This document shows, in pieces, positions 20,527-27,931 of a DNA stretch of 64,000 nucleotides (within the stretch, counting starts at the first letter, position 1; every line of letters begins with the position of its first letter). Location: NCBI GenBank assembly GCA_963702795.1, contig CAVPDY010000004.1:248001-312000 (forward strand), read 5' to 3'. The notes below the pieces were generated by a model, which did not search any database, was not told the origin of the DNA, and saw only the letters and a program-made list of their open reading frames with translations. The stretch comes from Palsa-189 sp963702795. Its GTDB lineage: Bacteria; Acidobacteriota; Terriglobia; Acidiferrales; UBA7541. The translations under genes were made by a program, and so were the position numbers.

Positions 20527-21360
20527 CTACTCGGCGGCCTTGCTGGCCAGCGCTTCCACGACGGCTATATTCTGCAACAGTGTTTGCGGCGCGCCGTGGC
20601 GCTCCAGCAGATACGCTGGGCGATTGTAGGAAACCCAGACCTTCCCTTGGTCGTCCTCGGAAACCAGAATCTTGAGGGGCAGGTCCAGCGCGATGCTGGG
20701 CGCGGCGACCATCAGAGGCGTTCCAGCTTTCGGGCTGCCGAAGATCAGCAGCTTGGCCGGGAGCATCTTCAGCCCCGCCTTTTCGGCTTCTCCGCTGTGG
20801 TCAACAAAGGCAAATAGCGTGACGCCCTTCGTTTGCAGAATCAGTTTCAGGCGCTCCACGGTTTCATCGACGGAGTGATGGCTGGGTATCCTGGCGATGC
20901 CATTGTCTGCGGCTGGCTGCGCTTGCACAGGTGCCTCCTCGCGACTGCTGGAATCCGAAGTTGTCGAGCTGCGCACGGAAACCAAGTAGGCCGCCATGGC
21001 CACGCCGACCAACGCAAGAATCACAGCGACCGCGATCGCTTGCGCGGAAGGACGAGAGTGCGGCTCCTCGCCCAGGTTCATTTCCCGGATCAATAGAGAA
21101 TGGCGCCACGCGGAAAAAAGATTCACCGCGACGCCCATGGCGATCAGCGCCACACCGAACCAAAGCGACAACCCGTAAGGCTGCAGCGAAGGAACGCGCT
21201 GAACGACCTGCAGCTCTTGCAAAAAAAGGCCGAAGCGGGCGACGACGAAACCGAATCCCATCAGGGCGAGGCCCGTGCGAATCCACGCCAGCAACGTCCT
21301 CTCGGCGGCCAGGTAATCGCGCAGATCAGCCTTTGGTTTGGTTTCCGATCGCTGGTCCAT
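20527..21360 (-). CDS. DUF202-DUF302 fusion membrane protein
   Basis: The N-terminal part (residues 10-125) is a DUF202 (YidH-like) domain with three membrane helices: LRDYLAAERTLLAWIRTGLALMGFGFVVARF, LWFGVALIAMGVAVNLFSAW and AIAVAVILALVGVAMAAYLV. After a linker rich in serine, alanine and proline comes a DUF302 domain (residues about 155-275: VDETVERLKLILQTKGVTLFAFVDHSGEAEKAGL, LLIFGSPKAGTPLM, ALDLPLKILVSEDDQGKVWVSYN). The two families normally occur as separate proteins. The DUF302 part would face the periplasm or cytoplasm depending on topology. Function is unknown. Start ATG 21360 is chosen because GAGG lies six bases upstream. Confidence 0.85.
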   Translation of the reverse strand: MDQRSETKPKADLRDYLAAERTLLAWIRTGLALMGFGFVVARFGLFLQELQVVQRVPSLQPYGLSLWFGVALIAMGVAVNLFSAWRHSLLIREMNLGEEPHSRPSAQAIAVAVILALVGVAMAAYLVSVRSSTTSDSSSREEAPVQAQPAADNGIARIPSHHSVDETVERLKLILQTKGVTLFAFVDHSGEAEKAGLKMLPAKLLIFGSPKAGTPLMVAAPSIALDLPLKILVSEDDQGKVWVSYNRPAYLLERHGAPQTLLQNIAVVEALASKAAE

Positions 21361-21459
21361 TTTTTGCCTCACGCGTGGGACCGCCGGTGACGCCGCTTCG
21401 TCGAGCGCTCCGAGCGGCCCCCAGCGCGAAGCCGGTACGATCGCTGCTCTTCGACGCTT

Positions 21460-21939
21460 CTAGCTTTGCCCCGCAGCGGCCCTCGAGAACAGCTCTTTTT
21501 GCCGCCGCTCCATCTCTTCCGGAGCTACGTCTTCGATGTGCGTCGCCAGTCCCCACTGTTGCCCGAAGGGATCGGTGATCTTGCCATAGCGATCGCCCCA
21601 GAACATATCTTGCAATTGCATGTCCACGCGAGCGCCGCCCATCACGGCGCGGTTGAAGATCGTGTCCACGTCCGGCAGGTATACGTGCAGGTACATCGGA
21701 TTGCTCTCTCCGGAAGCCGCCGTGTGCGGCCCGGTCTTGCTCATTGTGTCGTTGACGAAGATTCTCGTGTCACCGATCTGCAGCTCGGCGTGCATGATCT
21801 CGCCGTGCGGACCCGGTATTCGCGATAGCTCCTTGGCGCCAAATACTTTGATGTAGAAATCGATGGCTCCGGCAGCATTCTTGCAAACCAGATTGGGCGT
21901 AAGAGTGTGAAATCCTTCGGGAACTGGCTTTACCGACAT
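21460..21939 (-). CDS. VOC-family (PhnB/glyoxalase-like) protein
   Basis: This 159-residue cytoplasmic protein has the paired beta-alpha-beta-beta-beta fold of the vicinal oxygen chelate family: LTPNLVCKNAAGAIDFYIKVFGAKE, then HGEIMHAELQIGDTRIFVND, then MYLHVYLPDVDTIFNRAVMGGARVD, and the family-typical end WGDRYGKITDPFGQQWGLATHIEDV. It belongs to the PhnB-like subgroup, often uncharacterised. Candidate metal ligands are His and Glu in the EIMHAELQ and YLHVYL segments. GGAGG lies six bases before the start. It is transcribed alone. Confidence 0.88.
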   Translation of the reverse strand: MSVKPVPEGFHTLTPNLVCKNAAGAIDFYIKVFGAKELSRIPGPHGEIMHAELQIGDTRIFVNDTMSKTGPHTAASGESNPMYLHVYLPDVDTIFNRAVMGGARVDMQLQDMFWGDRYGKITDPFGQQWGLATHIEDVAPEEMERRQKELFSRAAAGQS

Positions 21940-21990
21940 AGAGGCCTCCTGTGTGTAAGTTTCCAGGCTGGGGTTCGGTGCGAAAAGTCA

Positions 21991-22064
21991 CCCGCTGCAG
22001 AAGCGGGCAGGGGGATTCTGCTCCCGCCGAGATTGCGGTGTCAACCCTGGCTTGTGAACCGCAA
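21991..22064. other. Two adjacent hairpins between genes
   Basis: CCCGC-7-GCGGG (about 21991-22007) is followed by TTGCGGT-18-ACCGCAA (22033-22064). They lie between the start of the VOC gene and the end of the TPR-like gene, both minus strand. They may be terminator or leader structures; no T-run follows. Confidence 0.35.
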
Positions 22065-22125
22065 TTTACAGGCACCACGGGATTGTGGGAGAACCCTGTG
22101 AGTGAGCGCGCGCGGCGGCAGGCGT

Positions 22126-22956
22126 TTACGGAAGGCGCGCCAGCTCTTTCTGATACAGCGGGTTGTTCGGAAACTCTTGGGCGAGGTTGCGCAACAGCTC
22201 TTTTGCGCGATCGGGGTCCTTATCTCTAAGTGCGGCCACCGCCAACAAAAGCTGCGCGAACGGCAGCAGGTAGTGCCCTTTTGCGGCGGTCAATTCGAGC
22301 GTGTGGATTCCGCGGTCCTTGTCGGCTTCCGCTCCGTAGAGGCGCAGGACCCAGCGTTCCGGAGCGGGGCGCAAGCCTAGAAGGTAGTTCTCGACTCCGA
22401 CGGCCAGGTACGCGTCGTAGCAGTCGGGCGCCGCGGCGAGGAGCTTTTCGGCCAGCAAGCCGCCATTTTTCGTGTAGTGCAGCGCCTCCAGATTTCGCTT
22501 TTCGATCATGGACAAATAATCGGCCTGCAGCCCCGAGTCGAACACCTTGGCCAGAAGGGCGTTCCGGTCGCTGGGGGAATGCTGCAGGACGGCATCGGCC
22601 TCGCGGTTGCTTTCCACCAGGTCCCGCTCGAAAGCCTCGCGGATCGCGGGGTCGGCATCCGGTCTCTTGCGCTCCTTAAAAAGCTGATCGTCCACAAACA
22701 GCTCGGTTTGCAAGACGTCGAGGCGATCGAACTCGCTAAAGAGGTAAGCGGCGGCATCCGAGGTCGGTCCAAAAGGATCGCCCGGATGCAATTGCTCGTA
22801 GCCCTGAATCGTCGCGTGCGCCTCGCCGAATTGCAGGTTATACATCTGGCGGTATGCCAGATCGAGGGGATCGCTGGGCGAAAGGGACGCGCCCGCAGGG
22901 GTCCAGACCATCTGCGCGAGCACAAGAAGCAATATGGACGCGGCCGGAAAACTCAT
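22126..22956 (-). CDS. Secreted TPR-like protein of unknown function
   Basis: This 276-residue protein has a signal peptide (ASILLLVLAQMVWTPAGASLS). The mature part is helical, with tetratricopeptide-like helical pairs (LAYRQMYNLQFGEAHATIQGYEQLHPGDPFG near the start; FAQLLLAVAALRDKDPDRAKELLRNLAQEFPNNPLYQKELARL at the end). The central part (AAPDCYDAYLAVGVENYLLG, RWVLRLYGAEADKDRGIHTLELTAAKGHYL) is common in acidobacterial proteins of unknown function. It lies downstream of, and on the same strand as, the porin gene starting at 24902, 113 bases away, and may be co-transcribed with it. Confidence 0.7.
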   Translation of the reverse strand: MSFPAASILLLVLAQMVWTPAGASLSPSDPLDLAYRQMYNLQFGEAHATIQGYEQLHPGDPFGPTSDAAAYLFSEFDRLDVLQTELFVDDQLFKERKRPDADPAIREAFERDLVESNREADAVLQHSPSDRNALLAKVFDSGLQADYLSMIEKRNLEALHYTKNGGLLAEKLLAAAPDCYDAYLAVGVENYLLGLRPAPERWVLRLYGAEADKDRGIHTLELTAAKGHYLLPFAQLLLAVAALRDKDPDRAKELLRNLAQEFPNNPLYQKELARLP

Positions 22957-23069
22957 GCGACGTCTAGCGAACTCGGAACGAATTGGACTCCGACTTCATA
23001 CTAAGATGCGAAATCACGGCGACAGGGTTGCGACCGCTTGGCGGTCATCGTGGCCCTAACGGCCAATTC

Positions 23070-24902
23070 TCAGAACACGTAGTTGACGTCGAATTGCAGC
23101 CGCTTGAGCAAATCGATCGGCGGGTTCGGGTTGCCGAAGTTCAGCGGCCGTCCGAACAGGCCGATGAAGTCGAAGATCACGTTGTTCCAGGCCGTGTAAA
23201 ACACGCTGATCCGATGCTCGGTCACGTTGCTTCCCTGGTAGATCTGATTGTAATTGAGATTGGAGAGCACGGCCTCCCGCTCGATGAACATGTGCGTATA
23301 GCCAAACTGCACATCGTGCTTCTGCAGGATCCGGCCGACTTCCGCCTCGGCCCAATAAGCGCGGCGCTGGCGCGGGTCGCAGGGAAAATTTGTCAATTGC
23401 GAATAGGTTGTGCTTGGGGTATCCGCGGGCGCGCGCAAAATGTTGTTCTCATTAGCGCAGGCTCCCATATTTTGCACGTAGTCGCCGATGAGCGCGACCG
23501 GCCAGCGCTCGGAAGCCGTCTTCACGTCGAAGCGCGCCAGCGAATCGAGCAGATCGAACTTGGAAGCGAATTGCGCGTTCTGGATCGAAGTCACGCCGGT
23601 GGGAAGCCCGGTCCCGTTGACGGTCACCACCGATGTCGCGGTGGTTGTCACGATCGAATTCTGTGGTGTTCCGCCGCCACCCGTCAGCGGCAGCAAACCG
23701 ATCAGCGGCGTGGCTGGGTTTTTCGCGTTGGCTCTGGCCAGCGCGAAGGCTATGGGATCGGCGTTGTGAAAATTGTAGAAGCCGGTGTACGCCGTGAGGT
23801 CCAGCCAGCTCGCCAGTCGCCAGGCCGCCTGAAACTGCGCGCCGTAGGTAGCCGTCTGCATGAGGCTTCTGTTTTGCAGGGACACGCCAGCCACTTGAGC
23901 AAACGGCAACTCCAAACCGACCACGGCGACGCGCTTGAGCACTGGAATGGAGTGCAACTCGAAATTGAGGGTTTGGGCAAACCCTTCGGGGTTGAGGTCC
24001 TTATCCCAGGTCAGCTCGGTGTTGTACCACGAATAAGCAAACTTTCCGGCCACCAGCTCGAGCGGCTTGAACCGACCCGGGTGGTAATCGATGAACACGC
24101 GGTCGAGGGCGATCGGTTTCCGCGCGTAGAATCCGGTAAGCGTTTGATTCGTGGACGTCGGATCGTTGATGTTGCCGGAAGCGAGCGTGAATCCCCCGGA
24201 AATATCATCGGTGACCTGGAGGTCGACGTTGAATCGCAGCCGGTAGTTCTGCAGGTTTTGATCCAAGGAGTGGTCGCTGGGGCCGCCGTAGAAGGCGTCC
24301 TCGCGGAGGCGAAAGTCTCCGCTAAAGGTCAGCGGACCCAGTTTCTTCAGCCCTCGCTCCAGCTCGCTCAGCCGCCGGTCAACGTTCCCCTGCCTGGAAG
24401 CTTGCACTTGGGCAATGCTGGCTGGCGCAGCCCCCGCGGCCGGCGAGGCAGGTGCAGGAAGCAGAACAGTCGAGGAGAAGCGGGAAGACGGACCGGGCGT
24501 CAACGATTCGGCCGCCTCGTCTGGCGCAGACGACGCGGCTGACCCGGCTAGCAATTCCGATTCGAGCTTGGCGATGCGTTCCATTTCGCCCTTGACCGCC
24601 TTACGCTCGTCTTCGAGTTCTTGTGTACGTTCGTCGAGGCGCTGGGCCTGAGCCTCCACGGAATCCTTTAGCTGTTGTAGCTCGACGAGCAGAGGCGCCA
24701 ACGTTTTGGGAGAGGACGCCCTGGGTTCGGTCTCGATGGGTGCAGCCAGACCATTGAGAGGTTGCGGAACTTCGGCCGAACTAGTCGCTCCGTCGCCCGC
24801 GAAAAGGGCGGCCGGGCACATTGTAGGGGCACCCGCGAGGAGTAACACCGCGACTGCGAAATGCCGTTTCCGATTCAAGTTGCCTCTGCCACCTGGCGCC
24901 AT
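23070..24902 (-). CDS. Outer-membrane porin with N-terminal coiled coil
   Basis: This 610-residue protein has a signal peptide (FAVAVLLLAGAPTMCPAALFAG), a coiled coil (about residues 68-115: LAPLLVELQQLKDSVEAQAQ through ERIAKLESELLAG), an alanine/proline linker and then a beta-barrel starting LTFSGDFRLREDAFYGG and ending LLKRLQFDVNYVF with terminal phenylalanine. This matches putative porins of the acidobacterial Porin_5-like type. The coiled coil probably anchors to peptidoglycan or trimerises the barrel. AAGGAG lies six bases before ATG 24902. The leader contains a short peptide gene (25005-25046) and an intrinsic terminator (24942-24983), suggesting attenuation control. The substrate is unknown. 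Confidence 0.85.
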   Translation of the reverse strand: MAPGGRGNLNRKRHFAVAVLLLAGAPTMCPAALFAGDGATSSAEVPQPLNGLAAPIETEPRASSPKTLAPLLVELQQLKDSVEAQAQRLDERTQELEDERKAVKGEMERIAKLESELLAGSAASSAPDEAAESLTPGPSSRFSSTVLLPAPASPAAGAAPASIAQVQASRQGNVDRRLSELERGLKKLGPLTFSGDFRLREDAFYGGPSDHSLDQNLQNYRLRFNVDLQVTDDISGGFTLASGNINDPTSTNQTLTGFYARKPIALDRVFIDYHPGRFKPLELVAGKFAYSWYNTELTWDKDLNPEGFAQTLNFELHSIPVLKRVAVVGLELPFAQVAGVSLQNRSLMQTATYGAQFQAAWRLASWLDLTAYTGFYNFHNADPIAFALARANAKNPATPLIGLLPLTGGGGTPQNSIVTTTATSVVTVNGTGLPTGVTSIQNAQFASKFDLLDSLARFDVKTASERWPVALIGDYVQNMGACANENNILRAPADTPSTTYSQLTNFPCDPRQRRAYWAEAEVGRILQKHDVQFGYTHMFIEREAVLSNLNYNQIYQGSNVTEHRISVFYTAWNNVIFDFIGLFGRPLNFGNPNPPIDLLKRLQFDVNYVF

Positions 24903-24941
24903 GTCGATCTCCTTGGTTTCGCGCAGTCTTAAAGGACCCAG

Positions 24942-24983
24942 AAAACAAAAAACCCACCGGCCAGTCGCCCTGGCGGTGGGTTT
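24942..24983 (-). terminator. Intrinsic terminator in the porin leader (putative attenuator)
   Basis: On the minus strand AAACCCACCG (24983-24974), an inner CCAG/CTGG pair and CGGTGGGTTT (24959-24950) form a stem of about 14 bp, followed by TTTTGTTTTC. It lies 40 bases upstream of the porin start. No upstream minus-strand gene ends here, so termination would affect only the porin transcript. Confidence 0.72.
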
Positions 24984-25004
24984 CGGAAACGCTGAACTAC
25001 GACC

Positions 25005-25046
25005 TCAGTCTAAATCTTCAGCCTCCTTGCGCCAGTTGACACACAT
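25005..25046 (-). CDS. Leader peptide upstream of the porin (putative)
   Basis: This is a 13-codon frame, MCVNWRKEAEDLD, with GGAG seven bases before its ATG. It ends about 20 bases before the terminator hairpin. The early cysteine and tryptophan codons and the position before an intrinsic terminator fit a ribosome-mediated attenuator. It is too short for homology to decide. Confidence 0.5.
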   Translation of the reverse strand: MCVNWRKEAEDLD

Positions 25047-25491
25047 GCACACACTCCACAACACAAACAGAATTGCGGGGATGTGCGGCGCAGATTCATC
25101 CCGGCCAGAATATACAACAGGGATACTCATTGCAAGCCGAGCGTCCAGGTTCAGCAATGGAGGCGACGGATTCCGGATTCACCTAAAATTGGGCCCTCGA
25201 ATGCCGATGTCTCGGCTCGAGGGTAATCTCCTTGTTCCATCCCGAGTACGTCCTTCTAAGTAGTTGTAAAGTAAGCCACATAGATAGTGAGCGGGGCAAA
25301 TAAAGCAGATCAGGCTGGGCTCGGGGCCGTATGGCAAGTAATGTAGAATTAACATTGCTGTCACAGTAGGTTCAACCCCAGCAAATAAAGTGCGCCTTCC
25401 GCTAAGCCCTTCGGCACGCGGATGCTTCTAGTGTCCTCGTTTGAGTTTAATCAGTGGGTCATTCAGCAGGTCATTTCTTAAGGAGGAGTGA
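25047..25491. other. Divergent control region between two porins, with one hairpin
   Basis: This gene-free stretch lies between the leader peptide of the minus-strand porin and the plus-strand porin at 25492. It contains a hairpin at 25194-25223: CCCTCGA and GCCGA pair with TCGGC and TCGAGGG around TGTC. It is A+T-richer than the surrounding genes. I could not assign promoters with confidence. Confidence 0.5.
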
Positions 25492-27318
25492 ATGCGAGCA
25501 TTAGCGGGGTGGGTTCTAGCACTAAGTCTGGTCGCCTCTCCGGCGCTAGCGGCGGGCAGTGGGGACGCCAACGGTGCGGGAAGCGGCGCAAGCAACGGTG
25601 CGACAAGCACCACGAAGGACAATTCGGGAAGTACCGCTTCAGCGACGGCGAACGCTGACGCATCGAGCCTGGAAACGGAGATCGGCGATCTCCGGGATCT
25701 GATCGACTCTCAGGCCAACCAGCTGGAAAAACAGAACGATAAGCTACAGCAAGAGCAGAAGAAGCTGGATACGCTCGAGGAGCAACTGAAAGCTTCGAGC
25801 ACAGATCGCAACAGCGGTTCGTCCACGCCAGCGTCCGCGGTGAGCGTTACGTCCAGCGCGCCGGCGAGCAGCCCGGTGGCAACCGCAACCGCGACGATGC
25901 CAACCATTCCAGCCGCATCGTCCCCGGCCCCGGCGCCTGCCGCCCAACCCCAGCAAGGGAACGGCGCTCCGCCGCCCTCGCCTCTCTTCTTCAGAATCGG
26001 CAGCGCGACGTTTACGCCCCTCGGATTCATCGATTTGACCGATGCCTGGCGTTCACCGGTTGTCGGCAGCGGCATCGGCACCAACTTCGGATCGCTGCCC
26101 TACCGGATCGCCGGCAACTTCCCGGGATCCGGGCTCACCGAAAATCGCATGAGCCTGCAGAACTCCCGAATCGGTGTCCGGATCGACTCAACGGTTTTTG
26201 GCGGCCAGGCAATCGGCTACCTCGAGACGGACTTCTTGGGCAACGCCCCCACCAACATCAGCGTTTCCAGCAACTCCGCCGTCCTTCGGCTCCGCGTGTT
26301 CTTTCTTGACTACACGAAGGGCAAAATCGAAATCCTAGGCGGGCAGGACTGGAGCATGCTGACTCCAAACCGCAAGGGTATCGACCCCATCCCCGGAAAC
26401 ATCTTCTTCTCCCAAGACATGGACACGAACTACCAAGTGGGCTTAGTTTGGGAGCGCACACCGCAGTTCCGGTTCATCTATCACGCCAGCAAGGCGGCAA
26501 CATTCGGCATCTCGCTCGAGAACGCCGAGCAATACCTGGGCGGCGGCAACGGCGCCAGCAATTCGCCTGTCACCCCGGCCGGCTTCAGCACGGGCCAATT
26601 CGAAACGGGCGGCAGCGGAGTGAACATTCCGAACTTGATCCCGGATATCGTCGTCAAGGCCGCATTCGATCCGATGGTGATGAAGCGAAACTTTCACTTT
26701 GAAGTGTCGGGCCTGTTCAAGGAATTCAGGGCCAATACGTTCATCTCCTCCAGCAACACCAGCATCAACAGCAAGGCTAGCGGCGGCGCGGTTTCAGCGA
26801 ACGTCAATCTGGAGATCTTCAAGAATTTCCACCTGATTGCGAACTCGTACTGGAGCGATGGCGGCGGCCAAAAGATCTTCGGCTTGGCCCCCGACGTCGT
26901 GATCCACGCACAGGCCGACGCAACCTCGCCGTTCACCATTTCGCCTGTGCACTCCGGGTCGGGCATTGCCGGCGCGGAGTGGCAGGTGATGCCCAAGATG
27001 ATGATTTACGGATACTACGGCGGCGTGTACATCAGCAGGGACTTCTTTGCGTGCGGCGCCAGCACCTGCGGCTATGGTGTTCCGGCTTCCGACGGCATCT
27101 CACAGAGCGCTGCGTACGGCCAGAACCGTGTCGTCCAAGAGGGCACCATCGGCTTCGTTCCCGTCTTCTGGCGCAGCCCGAACTACGGCGCTCTCCAGCT
27201 CATTACGCAGTACTCGTACTTGAGCCGAAATCCGTGGTCGGTTGTGTCCGGAGGCCTTACACCCCGGGTGGCGCATGGCTCGATGGCCTTTGTCGACCTG
27301 CGTTACGTCCTGCCCTAG
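25492..27318 (+). CDS. DcaP-like outer-membrane porin
   Basis: This 608-residue protein has a signal peptide (LAGWVLALSLVASPALAAG), a low-complexity Ser/Gly/Ala region, a coiled coil (about 65-105: LETEIGDLRDLIDSQANQLEKQNDKLQQEQ), an Ala/Pro linker and a barrel from about residue 160. The segments AIGYLETDFLGNAP, RLRVFFLDYTKGKIEILGGQDWSMLTP and YQVGLVWERTPQFRFIY match the DcaP family of trimeric uptake porins, known in Acinetobacter to pass dicarboxylates and other anions. AAGGAGGAG lies directly upstream of the start. A strong terminator follows at 27349. It is divergent from the other porin; aromatic acids are a possible cargo given the nearby catabolic genes, but this is a guess. Confidence 0.87.
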   Translation: MRALAGWVLALSLVASPALAAGSGDANGAGSGASNGATSTTKDNSGSTASATANADASSLETEIGDLRDLIDSQANQLEKQNDKLQQEQKKLDTLEEQLKASSTDRNSGSSTPASAVSVTSSAPASSPVATATATMPTIPAASSPAPAPAAQPQQGNGAPPPSPLFFRIGSATFTPLGFIDLTDAWRSPVVGSGIGTNFGSLPYRIAGNFPGSGLTENRMSLQNSRIGVRIDSTVFGGQAIGYLETDFLGNAPTNISVSSNSAVLRLRVFFLDYTKGKIEILGGQDWSMLTPNRKGIDPIPGNIFFSQDMDTNYQVGLVWERTPQFRFIYHASKAATFGISLENAEQYLGGGNGASNSPVTPAGFSTGQFETGGSGVNIPNLIPDIVVKAAFDPMVMKRNFHFEVSGLFKEFRANTFISSSNTSINSKASGGAVSANVNLEIFKNFHLIANSYWSDGGGQKIFGLAPDVVIHAQADATSPFTISPVHSGSGIAGAEWQVMPKMMIYGYYGGVYISRDFFACGASTCGYGVPASDGISQSAAYGQNRVVQEGTIGFVPVFWRSPNYGALQLITQYSYLSRNPWSVVSGGLTPRVAHGSMAFVDLRYVLP

Positions 27319-27348
27319 TCACGCAGTCAAGCCTGCACCGCTGTAACG

Positions 27349-27386
27349 AAAGTGGCGCTCCCGAGGGAGCGCCACTTTTGTTTTTG
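27349..27386 (+). terminator. Rho-independent terminator of the DcaP-like porin gene
   Basis: AAAGTGGCGCTCCC and GGGAGCGCCACTTT form a near-perfect 14-bp stem with a very tight loop, followed by TGTTTTTG, 31 bases after the stop codon. Confidence 0.88.
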
Positions 27387-27466
27387 TTAGCTGCCTGCTG
27401 CCAGGGCGGAAATCTCATTGACGGAATGATCCAAAGAGGTTTATCTGTTTCACTCCAGACGAACCG

Positions 27467-27880
27467 ATGAAATCCGACAAACTGTTTTCGCCGCGCGAAG
27501 CCGCCCAGGTTCTGGGCATCAGCTATCCCACGCTCAAGCAGTGGATCTACAAGGGGAAGATCCGCACAGCCAAGACGGCCGGCGGCCACCATCGCATCCC
27601 GGAGCGGGAGATCGATAAGTTCCTCTACCGGGCGACCGAGACCGGCGAGGTGAGCGAGCGCCGCGGCAATTTCCGGCGCGTCAGCGGGCGCAACCAGCTC
27701 GTCGGCCGCGTCACCGACGTCAAGATCAGCGGCTTGATGGCGCAGATCTCGCTATCGATTGGCGGGCAGCACATCACTTCGGTGATTACCGCCGACGCGG
27801 CGCGCGAGATGCGCTTGCAGAAGGGCCAGACCGTCGCCGCGCTGATCAAGTCCACCGAGGTGATGATCCTCCGGGACTAG
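27467..27880 (+). CDS. Helix-turn-helix protein with a TOBE/Mop domain (molybdate-responsive type)
   Basis: This 137-residue protein has a MerR/excisionase-type helix-turn-helix in residues 6-55 (LFSPREAAQVLGISYPTLKQWIYKGKI, then GGHHRIPEREIDKFL). Residues 70-137 form a TOBE/Mop domain (GRNQLVGRVTDVKISGLMAQISLSIGGQHITSVITADAAREMRLQKGQTVAALIKSTEVMI), which in other proteins binds molybdate or tungstate. It is probably a one-component regulator or molybdate-storage-type protein. No molybdate transporter lies in the window. It sits alone between the porin terminator and the converging TonB receptor. Confidence 0.87.
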   Translation: MKSDKLFSPREAAQVLGISYPTLKQWIYKGKIRTAKTAGGHHRIPEREIDKFLYRATETGEVSERRGNFRRVSGRNQLVGRVTDVKISGLMAQISLSIGGQHITSVITADAAREMRLQKGQTVAALIKSTEVMILRD

Positions 27881-27931
27881 CGCGCGGCAACGGCGACAAC
27901 CCTCACTCTTTGCTTCAGAAGCTTCCAGCCT

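Noticed and set aside
22983..24542. Plus-strand open frame of 519 codons
   Set aside because: It is antisense to the coiled-coil porin and has no family features.
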